From Unio delphinus (taxonomy: Eukaryota; Mollusca; Bivalvia; Unionida; Unionidae), in the NCBI GenBank assembly GCA_029339505.1, contig JAQISU010000346.1:1499501-1563500 (forward strand): 64,000 nucleotides of DNA, in the 5' to 3' direction. Under the pieces are notes generated by a model. The model saw nothing but the letters and a program-made list of their open reading frames with translations, did not search any database and was not told where the DNA came from. Each line of letters begins with the position of its first letter. The first letter of the stretch is position 1. Positions 36,383 to 47,710 of this stretch are shown piece by piece. The position numbers and the translations under genes were made by a program.

Positions 36383-38660
36383 GATTCAATTCACAGTACT
36401 GTAAAAAGTATCTTTTCATATTGCATTTAAAAGAAATAACTTATTTCTTGAATATTACAAAACGCATTTTAGTTGTATTTCTTTTACTGAATTTAAAATC
36501 ACGAAAACGTATTTACTTTAAAGCCTATTGCTTCACCATGGAGAAAGAACGAGTCAAGCGAGAAGGACCTTAATGACACGGTTAGAAATTGTGATTTTTC
36601 TGGGTTAAAATTGCAAGGATTTCCCGTATCCGAATGACGTATGTTGGTATCTGATTGTAGACCTTTTAATCAAGACATGGAAATAAAATGCAGCACCTTT
36701 AGAAACGAATGGATCCGTTTTAGGATGAATAAATTATTTTGTTTTAGGCTTTCAATTACATTTGTTTCTCATTATCACATCAATATCTACGACCTTCTCG
36801 TTAATTGGTAATACACTTTTAAAGATGCATTGCAGATATTGGTTAGCTAGCTGAATATATGCGAAAAAGCTGGAGAAGTATAAGTCATTTAATCGACTGG
36901 GTTTTCTTTGAAACAGTATATAAATGAAGAAGTGGTAAGCAATATTTATTGTATGGTGCCTAAAGCGTTGGAGCTTCGTTGGACAATTCGCAGTAATGCA
37001 AGCACAATAAATACAAACGCAACCGAGTCATACCAGAGACTTATGAAAATGGCACTCGTAAATTGGCCACGTATTTATAAATAATTAAAGATATCGAAAT
37101 CTTGTTTTAAAAACTGCCATGTTTACATGGCATTTGTAAAATAAAAATTATTTTTACCATTTTTACCCATTAATTTTTATAGAAAATTAAGCCAAACAAT
37201 TAGTATATTAGCTATTCAGTATTACCAGCTCCAATAAAAGTTACCGTTATATCCAAGAAACATAGATATTGATAAGGTTTCTTTGCAGTTGATATTGTTT
37301 GTTATTTGTGTGCAGAAATATCAGTGCTGGTCCGTAGGCATTATAGCCCGTGCTGGATTATTGACCAGTGTCATTGAGGACCTAGAGATACTTGCTCGCA
37401 ATAGTGATGGAAAGAACTAGGATGAACATTTGCATGTTTGGACGTATCACCGTAAGACGCAGATATAAAGATCATATATGCCTCATCCACAGTTGAGAAA
37501 GCCAGAACAAAAGAAGGAATGAAATATGCAAACAATTTAACAGTATTGGAAAAGCATGTTAGTACAGCAAATGTCAAGCACAAGTACATTTACATTTTTC
37601 AGAAACTTAGCGGTGTACGTTGAAATATGAAAAACGTAACTATGATTATATCATCATATGATTATATCATTGGTTTAATCAGTCCGCCTCTGATGATCAG
37701 TATATACAATTTGTCAATATTATTATATGTGATCCTGGTAATATAAATACTCGAGCAAACATGCCTTTTGAAATTAGATATATACTAATTGGCCCTAGGA
37801 TTTTAATTTTGATAAGATCCTTTCTTGAAAATATGTAAAACATCACGTACACATCGTATTATAATCTTAGGTTGCTGACAAGGCATCGTATTCCACCTAC
37901 AGATTAAGAAGGTATGTGATGATACTTGAAAATCGATGTACAGGTAGAAATTATTTATTTCAGCGGGATCGCTTTTGGAAGGTTATCATTTTGTATATTT
38001 ATGTATGTTTCTAATTATATAACTTTAATATTTCTGCCGTAAAACTTATAAAACGTTGATCAAAGGATCAATTAAAGCTATTGGCATCATTTTCATCTGT
38101 GAAGAGACGCAGTTTTGTTCTAAATGATCATTCAATTATACATGCATAAATTACTCCACATATACCATCAGTAACAAGTAATGACCGATAACCATACGGA
38201 CAGTGAGAAGCTTGCATGCGTTTATGTCATCAAATATTGTTCAAGATAGAATCCCAGTTTCGCGAATCTACATATATCAGTATTATCGGGGCAACAATGG
38301 TTTAATAAAGAAAATGAGTATGGTTGCATCTCTTTGCAGATTCGAAATCATCGTTTTCTAACATAACTGCTAATACGCTAGTACGTCTTTAGACGCCCAC
38401 ATTATTTATATATACCGTTATTGTGCTGCTTAATTCAGTCTCCCAGAGTAGAATTAATGTCACATGATGTTAGAATTGTTATATCAATTTCTCTCATTGT
38501 TTATGGTTTTATTTAAACATTCTAAAACCTTAAAAACATTTAAAGCAAAACATAGAAAATGCTGATTCATTTTAAGAACCTCAACATTTAGCACACGACT
38601 ACAATATTACACGCAAAACACTTTATTACAGCTCTACGACTTCTAACGTTCAGCTTAACA
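36383..38660. other. Intergenic, nothing recognised
   Basis: AT-rich, with frequent stops in all frames and no repeat longer than a few bases. Confidence 0.4.
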
Positions 38661-38689
38661 GCGACTACGAATAATTCCTGTGGTTGGCT

Positions 38690-39005
38690 TTACAACTTGC
38701 ACCACGTAGACCTAGATTCAACCGATGCTTGCAACGTTCGGGTCCCTCTATCCCCTCTAGACACCCCAGACAGCTCCTCACAATACGGATGCTATAGCCT
38801 CTGGACAGTACCGGACGACACCGGACACTCCCGATACTGAACATCACCGGATACTGTACATTCCTGACATTCCAGATAATGGACCGCTCTACAGCTGGGA
38901 CCCTCCAGAGACTGGACGTTCTAGACACTGGTCAATAACAGACACTGGACAACATCTGACAACACCGGATATATCCAGACACTGGACAGCTCTACAGCTG
39001 GAGAT
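38690..39005. repeat. Diffuse GC-rich repeat of ACACCGGACA/GACACTGGAC type
   Basis: Irregular short units (ccggacgac, accggacac, tcaccggata, gacactggac) recur every 10-30 bp, and gctctacagctgg occurs twice (about 38889 and 38989). GC content is visibly higher than in the flanks. A decayed minisatellite is likely. Confidence 0.55.
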
Positions 39006-41020
39006 GTGCGAGTCCTTCTAGTAGACCGCCGACTGACAAGACGTTCCGTAATGTAAAGAGCTTTACATGCGGTGAGGTATTTATTCACAGATATTGTCTG
39101 TGTATTAAAGGAATTCGGTTCATAGCATCAAAAGCACTTGGCACGTGCGGCATAGGATGTACCGAACTCATTATTTTGAAATACGACACATAATACATTC
39201 GTCACCCTCGAAACTTAAGTACACGAATTTAATAAATAAATAAAAAGGGTGTATACAATTCCGTGACAGAGGCATTTAGGGATGGTATGTATCCAAAAAG
39301 GCTTATTATGTATTTTAGAGGTCGTATGTCTTAACACATTTCAAAAATATAATGAAAAGAACATTGCATGACATTCTACAAAATTCTACTTGTTTGAAGT
39401 CATTAGAGTCATTTCTATTGTGACATCGCCGATACACAATACCATAACCCCGTTGGGTTACGAAATAAAACACCATCTGTGTTAAATGTTTGAGACGGTT
39501 AGGCGGAAATTACAATTCTTCGTAAGATAGGTATATTCGGTAAATACGGTAAATACGGTAAGACTTTAATGTATGTGTTAGTAGCGAAACATACATATGG
39601 TGGTTTCAAATTTCAGGAATAACAGGTGTGATGTAATGCTCAGTCTAAAGAATGCAAGTTTAAGTTAGTAGTACATTCGCATTATCTGTAGTAGAAACCT
39701 TAGCAATAACGATGAACGTTACTGCGGTAGGTATTGCAAAAGTTATTGTTACTAAATAAGAAATTAAAGACAGCATACATTATATCAGTATTTTTGAAAT
39801 GTCGAAATTTACACACTAACCTTGTCATTTTGTAATTCAAGAAACAAAATATCGTGTAGCAAAAGCATATCTGTGTGAGAATCCACAGTTCAGAAATATT
39901 CTTCCTATGAAACGAATTATATGTCAGATGAATAGTAAACAATACACGTACCGTTTTGTAATATATAAAGAGTTCAATGTCTAAACGTAAAGTCACTATC
40001 ACCGGAAAGGAAACTTTCAATGACATTGTCGTTGACTTGGGGCCTGCTGAAGTTGTCGTTTGTACCCATGGATTCTGTTTTTATGGCATGGAATGGATAT
40101 ATGTATTTCAGCCTGGATTGCAGTTAGCTCGAATTCGGGACTGTACTAGATAATGCATTCGACATGTCGGGAATGTCTGGTGTTACTGTAAGACGTATTC
40201 TCACCGGCAAAGTATGTATTGCTGGAAATAATCTCAGTTGTACTTGTGCTTGTTCCCGTCGTAATGATCCTGGCGCAGATGTTTCAGAACAGATCTACTA
40301 TCGGTGTTGACACGGCAAAAGTCTTGGGGAGGCTAAACGAGAGGAACGGAATCGACTGTAATGAAAGACAGTTTTCTGATTCAATATGAAAGAACTGATG
40401 TTGCGCAACCTTGTACAAACGTTTTACACAATTTGTACGTATCATCACGGTCAAATATTAGTATTCGTCTAGAGGCATGTATTCGATCATTTCGAATCAG
40501 AACGAGCCTCGCGTCTATTCTCAAAGATTCTGTTTTGTGTCTGTTTGCGTCATCAGAGATACCAATTTGCTGCATAGGCTTATTCGTTTCCATAAATGCG
40601 TGAATCTTCTATCCTACTCATTCAAGAAGAATTTTCTTGATAGGCATAACTTTGACAGTCGAGGCTAAAAATTGCTGACTTTGGGGTACAAGAGAAATGT
40701 ATTTCATAGTACAAGAGGTTTTGCGCTTGCTCGTAAATGCCCAATCTTTATTGCAAATAGTATACAGTTGTAGTACATAAATAAATACATTAATATAAAT
40801 ATATTTAAGTGGAAAATGAATTTCAATATATTTTAATGACAATTTGATTTTAATACCATTTAGACAAAATTTCAATCTAAATACTTATATAAGCGATATC
40901 AATCAATCAATTGTTGTTTTATAGTAGCCGCCGACCACAAAGGGTCATGTGGACTACTTTTTAGGTTTTTAGGAGCAAACTAGTTCACTTTATTAATTTG
41001 GGCGTTATTCCGAATTACTA
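39006..41020. other. Intergenic, nothing recognised
   Basis: No supported gene. A Thr/Ser-rich minus-strand patch near 40220-40260 (TTGTSTSTTE) recalls the gene 2 stalk but is too short to call. Confidence 0.35.
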
Positions 41021-41021
41021 A

Positions 41022-41327
41022 AAAGTAACTATCGGAATAGATGTAAGCCCGTTAGGGTGGGCAGGAATAGTATCGGCACACACCCACCCTATCAACCAAT
41101 CAGTATGCAGATCATGCATTGCACGTGAGAGGAGGAGGAAAAGGAGGCAGAAGCCCGGAAGGTCGGTCGTCACACACGCAAAGAGAAAGACAGCAAAGCC
41201 ACGCACGCCGCCCACACCTGAAACGGAAAAAGCCGCACTTATGTCAAATTCCGTCCAGTTAGAGAATGGACAATCTAAAAAACCCAATGTTGTGTTAGCC
41301 ACCTGTGCAATTATGTCAAATAGCTAA
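41022..41327 (+). other. Unrecognised GC-richer open frame without start codon
   Basis: Open for about 100 codons from a stop at 41019 to TAA at 41325. The first ATG is near its end. The middle is strongly basic (RERRRKRRQKPG, THAKRKTAKPRTPPTPE). The opposite strand is also open over most of it, which weakens the case. Composition and neighbourhood suggest a mobile-element relic. No family assigned. Confidence 0.25.
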
Positions 41328-41650
41328 GTCGTAGAATTGTTATTTATTGTCCTATCATCCGAAAGATACTAGTACATTAGCGTACATATATATAAGCCTA
41401 ATAAATTTAGTGAGTTAAGGATGTCTGGGCGACATATAATAGTGTTGTCACTGATAGGTATGTTTGGTCATAAGTTTGTTGGCGGAGGTACCAATAAGGC
41501 CAATTGTACCTTTTTAGGGCCAATATGGTTAGTCAAAGAGGGTTTCTCTTTACCAACTGAGAACCCTATTATTGAGGGAAAAATAAAAGGAAAATAAAGG
41601 AATTTATAAGTGCTCCAGGTCAGCGTCCCTCAACCCCGACCGGGAGCCCG

Positions 41651-42345
41651 TTTGTGCTACCCATAGGATCTCCGTAAAGCCTACTCGTCATTCCACTTTG
41701 TAACACACATCATGAACAGTGGTTTCATGTGTGTGGTGCCAGTACAGGTATTTCCAGTAATGGTCCTGGAACCTGTTTGCAGAGGAGCCTAGCACAATCG
41801 GGGATCCCAGGTTTTGTTATTTCACAACCGTGATTTGATAAGGGAGGGAGTGGGAATTTATTTAGTTAGTAATTATTTAACCCTTTGTGATACCCGTAGG
41901 ATCTCCATAAAGGCCTACCCATCATTCCACTTTGTAACACACATCATGAACAGTGCTTTCATGTGTGTGGTGCCAGTGCAGGTATTTCTAGTAATGATCC
42001 TAGAACCTGTTTGCAGAGGAGCCTAGCACAATTTGAGATCCTAGGTTTTGTTATTCCACAACAGTGGATTTAGAATAAAAAAACTAGAGAGAGTAAATGG
42101 GTATATATGTATTTAGTATCCAATTTAATCTGGGATGTCCATAAAGGCCACTCATCATTCAACTGGGTGGCACACACATAAACAGAGCTGTCATGTGTGT
42201 GTGTTGACAGTCCAGGTGTTTCTAGTGTGAGTCCTAGAACCTGTTTGCAGACGAGCCTAGCGCAGTTGAAGATCCCAGATATTATTATACCACAACAGGG
42301 AATTTAGAATAGAAAGCTGAAGAGAGTAAATAAGAGATTTTTTTT
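41651..42345. repeat. Three tandem copies of a ~233-bp repeat
   Basis: Copies at about 41651-41883, 41884-42117 and 42118-42345 share ggatctccataaagg, cattccactttgtaacac, gaacctgtttgcagaggagc and ttttgttatt.ccacaac. The first two are close; the third is more diverged. They are followed by A/T-rich sequence. Likely part of a mobile-element UTR or a small satellite. Confidence 0.85.
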
Positions 42346-42515
42346 TTATATAAAATAATTTTTTTTTTAAATCAAGATAATAATAAAATTGATAATAAGA
42401 ATAATAATTATTATTTATGAAAATAAAAATAAAATAAAATAAAATAAATAATAATCAGTAAAGTACTAATAAATGTTAAAGCATAATAAGTACAATAAAG
42501 AATAATAATTAATTG
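42346..42515. repeat. A/T-rich simple sequence with AAT and AATA runs
   Basis: Poly-T runs followed by aataataatt- and aaaataaaat-type simple sequence directly after the 233-bp repeats, as expected for an element tail. Confidence 0.7.
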
Positions 42516-42520
42516 TAAGG

Positions 42521-42536
42521 AGCCCTAAAAAGGGCT
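42521..42536. other. Perfect 6-bp stem, 4-nt loop hairpin
   Basis: agccct-aaaa-agggct. On the minus strand it resembles a histone 3' stem-loop in size and sequence, but no histone coding sequence lies upstream on that strand. Confidence 0.4.
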
Positions 42537-42904
42537 GTTTGTTAGTCTACATCTCAACAGTGCCATGTGGGAACATCTCTCTTTCTATCCTAAACCTGGA
42601 CTGCAATCTGTCTGTTCTCCAATTCTTCTCTTGACGAGTTGTGTCCCTTTCCTTAGAATGGTTGTTTTGAATTACTCTGTGCCATTAACTATCATTTTAG
42701 GATAGTGTGCATAAGGCTGCACGACAGTAGTAGAAATGGAGTTGAATGGGTAAGAAGGAGAGGATGTTCTTAGACTAAAACATAATATTGGTACATTAAT
42801 GTCCAATAATTAAATAGGGAAGAAATATATGTCTATGTAGCACCCTCTTGGCGGGTGGCGCGGTCAGGTCCAGAGCGTGGGTTGGTGTAAACTCGCAAGT
42901 TGCG

Positions 42905-42954
42905 TAAGGTGCTCTGACCAAATATTGACACCCCTCCCCGTTCTTTTCCCAGCA
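42905..42954. repeat. 50-bp perfect inverted repeat, left arm
   Basis: Starts taaggtgctctgaccaaata. It is exactly the reverse complement of 43548-43597, with a 593-bp spacer that itself holds a diverged direct copy (about 43340-43430). Confidence 0.9.
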
Positions 42955-43547
42955 ACGCCCCTGGCCGGTACCACATTTAATATAGATAATTACGATTGAG
43001 ACTAGGTAGGCTAGGTAGACACCCATCCTTATCACGCGCCCCCCCCCCCCCTCGCCCCCCCTATCCACAGGCTAGTCTTTACCGTAATTTCTACTTGTGT
43101 TTGGAGTCAATTTAGTTTCATTACACTTATTTTATTGTTGTTTGAATTGGATTATGTTTTGTTAAATTTATGTTTTGAAATTGTCACATTTAAGTAGATA
43201 ACATTATGATATGCTATGATAAGAGTTGTATTTCATTGTGATGATTAAATATGATTATTAATTAACTAGCTATCGTTATTGTAATCTATTATACACATAT
43301 TATGTTACGAATAGTAGAGTTACTATGCAGATCAAATTGGCGTGGGTCTCTGTAGGGTTGCCGAGTATGGGTCAGCGTTGACCCGCAAGGTGCGTAACGT
43401 CTTTTATAGACCAAATATCAACGCCCCCCCCCCTCCCACCATCCCGTCAGAGTCACAGTCCGATCCATTCAGTAAATCTACCGTATGCTTTACTTTATCT
43501 TCTATTTTAAACAGTTGATTTAGTATATAGTGTCCCTATATAACAAT

Positions 43548-43597
43548 TGCTGGGAAAAGAACGGGGAGGGGTGTCAATATTTGGTCAGAGCACCTTA
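43548..43597. repeat. 50-bp perfect inverted repeat, right arm
   Basis: Starts tgctgggaaaagaacgggga. It lies about 80 bp beyond the stop codon end of the minus-strand LINE, so this arm is in or next to its 3' UTR. Confidence 0.9.
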
Positions 43598-43675
43598 CTA
43601 AGATATTGTTATATTTTGTCTATTAGGTTCGAATTGATGAGAAAATTAATTATGTTTTCTACGGTTGAGTGTATA

Positions 43676-44329
43676 TTAGGTTGTTGTAGATTGAGCATAT
43701 CTTGGGGCTTTTCCTGATTTTTGTTTAGTTTTAAGTGTATTTCTATGTGTAACATTGGTTATACAGGTATTAAATATATGTGCTAGATCTTCTGGCTGTT
43801 TGCATTGAAAGCAGTTTATGTTATGGGGGAATGGTCCCAGATATTTACCAAAGCTGTTAGCCAGCTTTGTTTTTCCTATCATTATTCGATTCATTTTAAT
43901 TTGTTCGCGTCTTGTTTTACCTTGTATTATTGTTTGTCTATTAACTGTTTTAATAATGTTATACAGTACTCTCCCTTTAGTCGATAGACTCCAGATGTTT
44001 TGCCACATGTTATATTTATCATGGTATGTATTAGACTATACATTTCAGTATAGCTATACGGTAATGGTTCATAGTGCAAATCATTAAGTTTATTATTAGC
44101 TAGTAGATCAGCTAACTCGTTTCCTTTTATATCTATGTGTGAAGGTACCCATAGAAAATCTACTGCAATATTTTGAGTTTTGAGTATTGTTATTTTATTT
44201 TGTATTTGATAAAGGAAGTTTTTCCTACTGTTAGAATGGTTGTTTTGAATAGATTTTAGGACGCTGAGCGAGTCGCTGACAATTAGGGCTTTTGTGGGTT
44301 TATGTTGTTGTATCCATATCAGAGCTTGA
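43676..44329 (-). pseudogene. LINE ORF2 C-terminal part: RNase H second half and zinc-like motif
   Basis: Continues RNase H after the SINE: SDSLSVLKS supplies the third acidic residue and HIDIKGNELAD the last. A frameshift near 44015 then leads to the C-terminal CFQCKQPEDLAHIFNTC motif, typical of the 3' end of such ORF2 proteins, ending at the stop near 43676. Confidence 0.8.
44319..44329. repeat. Target-site duplication, left copy
   Basis: tcagagcttga, identical to 44641-44651, flanking the SINE. Confidence 0.9.
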
Positions 44330-44640
44330 TTTGATTAGGATTTTTCACGTAGCTTTAACAATTTTTCAGTCATATCGCTACGATGTCTGCAGTGAGGCAG
44401 TTTATAGTGATGTCTACCACTGGGGCATCATGCCGCAGACATGTAGCATGATGTCCCACCCAGTCACATTATCCTGACACCAGGCCGACCAGTCCTAACA
44501 CTAACCTCTTAATACTGAACGTCAAGCGAGGCAGCTGTTAGTACCATTTTTGTAAGTCTTTGGTATGACTCGGCCGGGGATCGAACCCACGACCTCCCGC
44601 TTCCGCGGCGGACGCTCTAACCACTAGGCCACCGGAGCGG
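44330..44640 (-). mobile_element. tRNA-derived SINE inserted in the LINE RNase H domain
   Basis: On the minus strand it starts with a tRNA-like head (ccgctccggtggcctagtgg as box A, ggttcgatcccc as box B near 44580). A body of about 200 bp follows, shared with copies at 51.4 and 62.6 kb (tgcggcatgatgcc, agacatcgtagcga). An 11-bp target-site duplication brackets it. It is not a functional tRNA gene: there is no complete cloverleaf and it is fused to the SINE body. Confidence 0.88.
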
Positions 44641-44651
44641 TCAGAGCTTGA
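44641..44651. repeat. Target-site duplication, right copy
   Basis: tcagagcttga, on the tRNA-head side of the SINE. Confidence 0.9.
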
Positions 44652-45469
44652 AGTATAGCCCATAATTCAACACTATATATTGAGCAGTGATCTGGTAAAC
44701 GTTTGCCCTCTTGTATTTTATATTCAGGTAGGACCCATGCTGCCGCTGTTCGAGCAAGGTCAATATTTTTAGAACCATCTGTATAAATTTTAATATGATT
44801 TTTATATTTATTGTGTATCTTTTCATTTACGAGCATTTTTAGATAGTGTGGATCCTGTATTTTATTGCCTTGATTTTGTATGGAGAAATCTACACGTATA
44901 GAGTCCATCCTGCAAGGGATTATGATTGGAGATTTATGTTTTTCTACTTGAAAAATGTCAACTGGAAGTTTATTTTTCATATCATGTATTTGTTTACCGA
45001 AGAAGTTAGTATATTTCCAGCGTTTTATCAATGGTTTATTGCATTTTTTAATTGCCTGTAATGTGGGATGTGTTTTATCTTGGGTCGACAGACGAGCGAC
45101 ATATCTCAGCATGACCTCTTGTCTTCTCAAGTGGAGTGGGGGTTCACCTGCTAAGACCTGTAACTCCTCTGTCGACGTAGATGGCAAGGCCCCAGTCGCT
45201 ATAAGGAGGGCCTTACGTTGAATTTGAGTAAGTTTTTTGAGTAGTGTTGATGATGCTGTGTTATATATTTGACAACCATAGTCAATCTTAAATCGAATAA
45301 GCGACCTATATAACATGACTATGTTTTTTTGGCAGGCACCCCAATGTGTGCCTTGGATACTCCTACTTAGATTAAGGTCTAGGTTACATCTTTTAATTAG
45401 GTCTGTAATATGGTGTGACCATTTCATATGTTGGTCAAAGTACATGCCTAGAAATTTAACTACTTTCAC
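44641..45469 (-). pseudogene. LINE ORF2: RT thumb and RNase H first half
   Basis: An open stretch from VVKFLGMYFD (post-RT region) through ALPSTSTEEL to RNase H YTDGS and SVELWAILQAL, where the SINE interrupts it. The last residues before the stop near 44624 come from SINE sequence. Confidence 0.85.
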
Positions 45470-45681
45470 AAATTGTATAACTTGATTTTGTAAGGTGAGT
45501 TTAGGATATAATAAATTTTTCTAAATGGGGTAAATAGGACAGCTACTATTTTTTGATGCGAAAATTTAAATCCCCATTTATCGGCCCACGTACCTATATT
45601 ATCTATACTGTTTTGTAGTTCGGCGATATGTTTTTGGTTGGATGGGTTGCCTGCTCGCCAGAGGGCACTATCATCAGCAAA

Positions 45682-46250
45682 TTATGATAGCCCAACTTGT
45701 GGAGTAGCTAAATTTTGATCTAGGTCATTTATCATAATGTTAAATAAAGTTAGGCTGAGTACACTCCCTTGAGGGGTACCGTTTTCTAAAGTGTACTTTT
45801 CAGAGTATGTTGTTCCTACCCTAGTGATAATTTTACGATCAATTAAAAAGTTGTTTATAAAGTTATATATATTACCTGTTATGCCATAATGATTCAATTT
45901 GGCTAATAACCTCTTAGTCCAGACAAGATCAAATGCTTTCTCAAGGTCTAAGAATACAGCAATAAGATTTCTGTTTTCAGGTTTTCTATTATTAAAAGCG
46001 AGTTTAATTGCAGATTCTAGTTTAATTAATTGATCTATGGTAGACCTGTTGTTACGAAATCCACATTGGTTTTTAGAGATAAGATTATTGGTTTCTAAAT
46101 GATATTTAAGCCTATTATTAATCATGATTTCCATGATTTTACATATATTATTTGTTAAGGATATGGGCCTATATGAATTTACATGACTTCTGTCTTTATT
46201 TGATTTTAAAATGGGAATAACGACTGCAGTTTTCCAATTTTTAGGGAGTT
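45682..46250 (-). pseudogene. LINE ORF2: reverse transcriptase core
   Basis: Carries KTAVVIPILK, the YRPISL motif, FLDLEKAFDLVW (first catalytic Asp) and GTPQGSVLS. A TAA at 45682-45684 falls directly before FADD, the catalytic Asp pair, and the frame continues after it. It is separated from the upstream part by a frameshift near 46250. Confidence 0.87.
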
Positions 46251-47266
46251 TTCCTGTATTCCAAATTTTTATTATACATATGTAATATTATTTGTACAAA
46301 GTTAATAGGTAGTTTTTTATAAATTGAATATCCTATTGTATCCTCTCCAGGTGAGGTGTCTTTTTTGGTTTTAAGGGCTTGGTACCATTCATTAAGGGTA
46401 ATCTTATTATTTAAGTACAAGTTTTTTGGTCCTAGATCTGTAAACATATGTTTAAATTCAGTTTCAACTTTATTTCTATGTTCCTGAAATTTCGTAGTGT
46501 GATTTGCATTACTGCTCATTGCTTGAAAGTGGGTCGCTAATAATTGCTCTTTCTGATTACTGGTGTTATTGATTTTGGGTGTATTATTAGTATGTTTTCC
46601 CCTAATTATTCTAATTTTGTCCCAGACTTGCTTTGAGTTGGTTTTATAATCTAATTTGCTGCAATATTGTTGCCATGTTTTCATTTTAGACTGTTTGATT
46701 AAATATTTTAATTCAGTATCATAATTTTTATATTCCCTAAAATGCGCAATGTTATTTGTGCGTTTAAACCTATTTAAGGCTTTTCGTTTATTTTGTCTAG
46801 TAGTGTTTATTTCACTAGTCCACCATGGTACACTGAGTTTAGTAGGCTTACAGTTTGTTTTTTGGATAGTAGCATTAGCTGCCCTTATTATAGGATGTGT
46901 AATGTTTTCATAATATATATCGATGTCTTTGCTTTGAATGTCATCAAGTTTTATATTTTTAATATTTTGTTGAAAGCTGTTCCAATCTGCTTTTTTATAG
47001 TTCCACTTGGGTATCTTGATGTTTGTCTCTAGCTGTGTAGAGATTTGCAATGTAGTTACTATAGGGAAGTGATCACTCCCCATAGTGTCTGACTGCTCTA
47101 CAGTCCATGATGCTACTTGGGCAAGTCTGGGAGTACACAGGGTGAGATCGATAGCAGAGAGGGTGCCATCTACCGGATTAAGTCTAGTTTTGGCACCATC
47201 ATTAAGTAGGACAAGGTTGGATTCAGTAATCCATTTTTCAACCCTCCGACCTCTGTTATTTGTCAT
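46241..47266 (-). pseudogene. LINE ORF2: endonuclease C-terminus, linker, RT start
   Basis: 341 codons open. Starts after GDFNAHN and an in-frame stop, with MTNNRGRRVEKWI; GSDHFPI is the endonuclease His/Asp motif. A long linker follows, then SPGEDTIGYSIYK, the start of the RT domain. It ends where the frame shifts at LEYRKTP. Confidence 0.87.
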
Positions 47267-47279
47267 TTTTCCCTCCCAT

Positions 47280-47710
47280 ATTTAGTTATGGGCATTGAAG
47301 TCCCCACAAACGATTGCCTGGGTGGTGCCGATGTGCTAAGTGCTTGCAGAGCGAGGTTATGGCTTTCTTTGGTACCTCCTCCTGGATCATAAAAGTTATA
47401 GAGTAAATTTGGTTTTTCCCGTGTTTATTAATAGGGCCTGTACTTCTAATTGAGAGTTTTTAATACTATCTGATACTATTGGGATTATATCAGCTGATGG
47501 GATATTATTGTTTAGAAAAGCGATATAGAGCAAAGATTCTCTACAAAACATGTTTCGGTTTATTGGATAACCAAGGATGTGCAAGTTATTTTTTCAACAC
47601 CAAGCTGAACAAGACTTTGGTGAATTGTTTTAAATCATCTAGATGTAACAGCAATAGCTGTTCTAGTGTACATGCATTTAAGAGATTACATGTTTTAACA
47701 GCTCGATGAT
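47280..47710 (-). pseudogene. LINE ORF2: endonuclease N-terminal remnant
   Basis: In pieces: ILGYPINRN, NNIPSADIIPI, SQLEVQALLI, YNFYDPGG and AIVCGDFNAHN fit the order of an AP-endonuclease domain, with frame changes between them. The 5' limit is approximate. Confidence 0.65.

Larger units (their letters stand above)
43676..47710 (-). mobile_element. Broken I-group-like non-LTR retrotransposon (endonuclease, RT, RNase H)
   Basis: Order on the minus strand: apurinic-type endonuclease (GDFNAHN near 47290, GSDHFPI near 47070), linker, reverse transcriptase (LPKNWKTAVVIPILK, YRPISL, FLDLEKAFDLVW, GTPQGSVLS, FADD), RNase H (YTDGS, SVELWAI, SDSLS, HIDIKGNELAD) and a C-terminal CxxC..H...C motif. 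An RNase H domain after the RT points to the I/Nimbus/LOA/Ingi group rather than CR1 or RTE. The element is dead: stops at 47282-47284 and 45682-45684, and frameshifts near 46250, 45512 and 44015. The endonuclease N-terminus is ragged, consistent with 5' truncation near 47.7 kb. A SINE splits the RNase H domain. Confidence 0.9.

Noticed and set aside
40210..40270. Third paralogue stalk (Thr-rich minus-strand patch)
   Set aside because: Only about 20 codons, soon followed by a stop, without TSR, EGF or TM sequence around it.
41018..41302. 94-codon minus-strand frame with hydrophobic segments
   Set aside because: Opposes another open frame in a GC-richer patch next to repeats; no domain and no splice or promoter support.
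42521..42536. Histone mRNA 3' stem-loop
   Set aside because: The hairpin fits in size, but no histone coding sequence precedes it on either strand.
44560..44640. tRNA gene
   Set aside because: Box A- and B-like sequences are there, but they form the head of a SINE with a target-site duplication.
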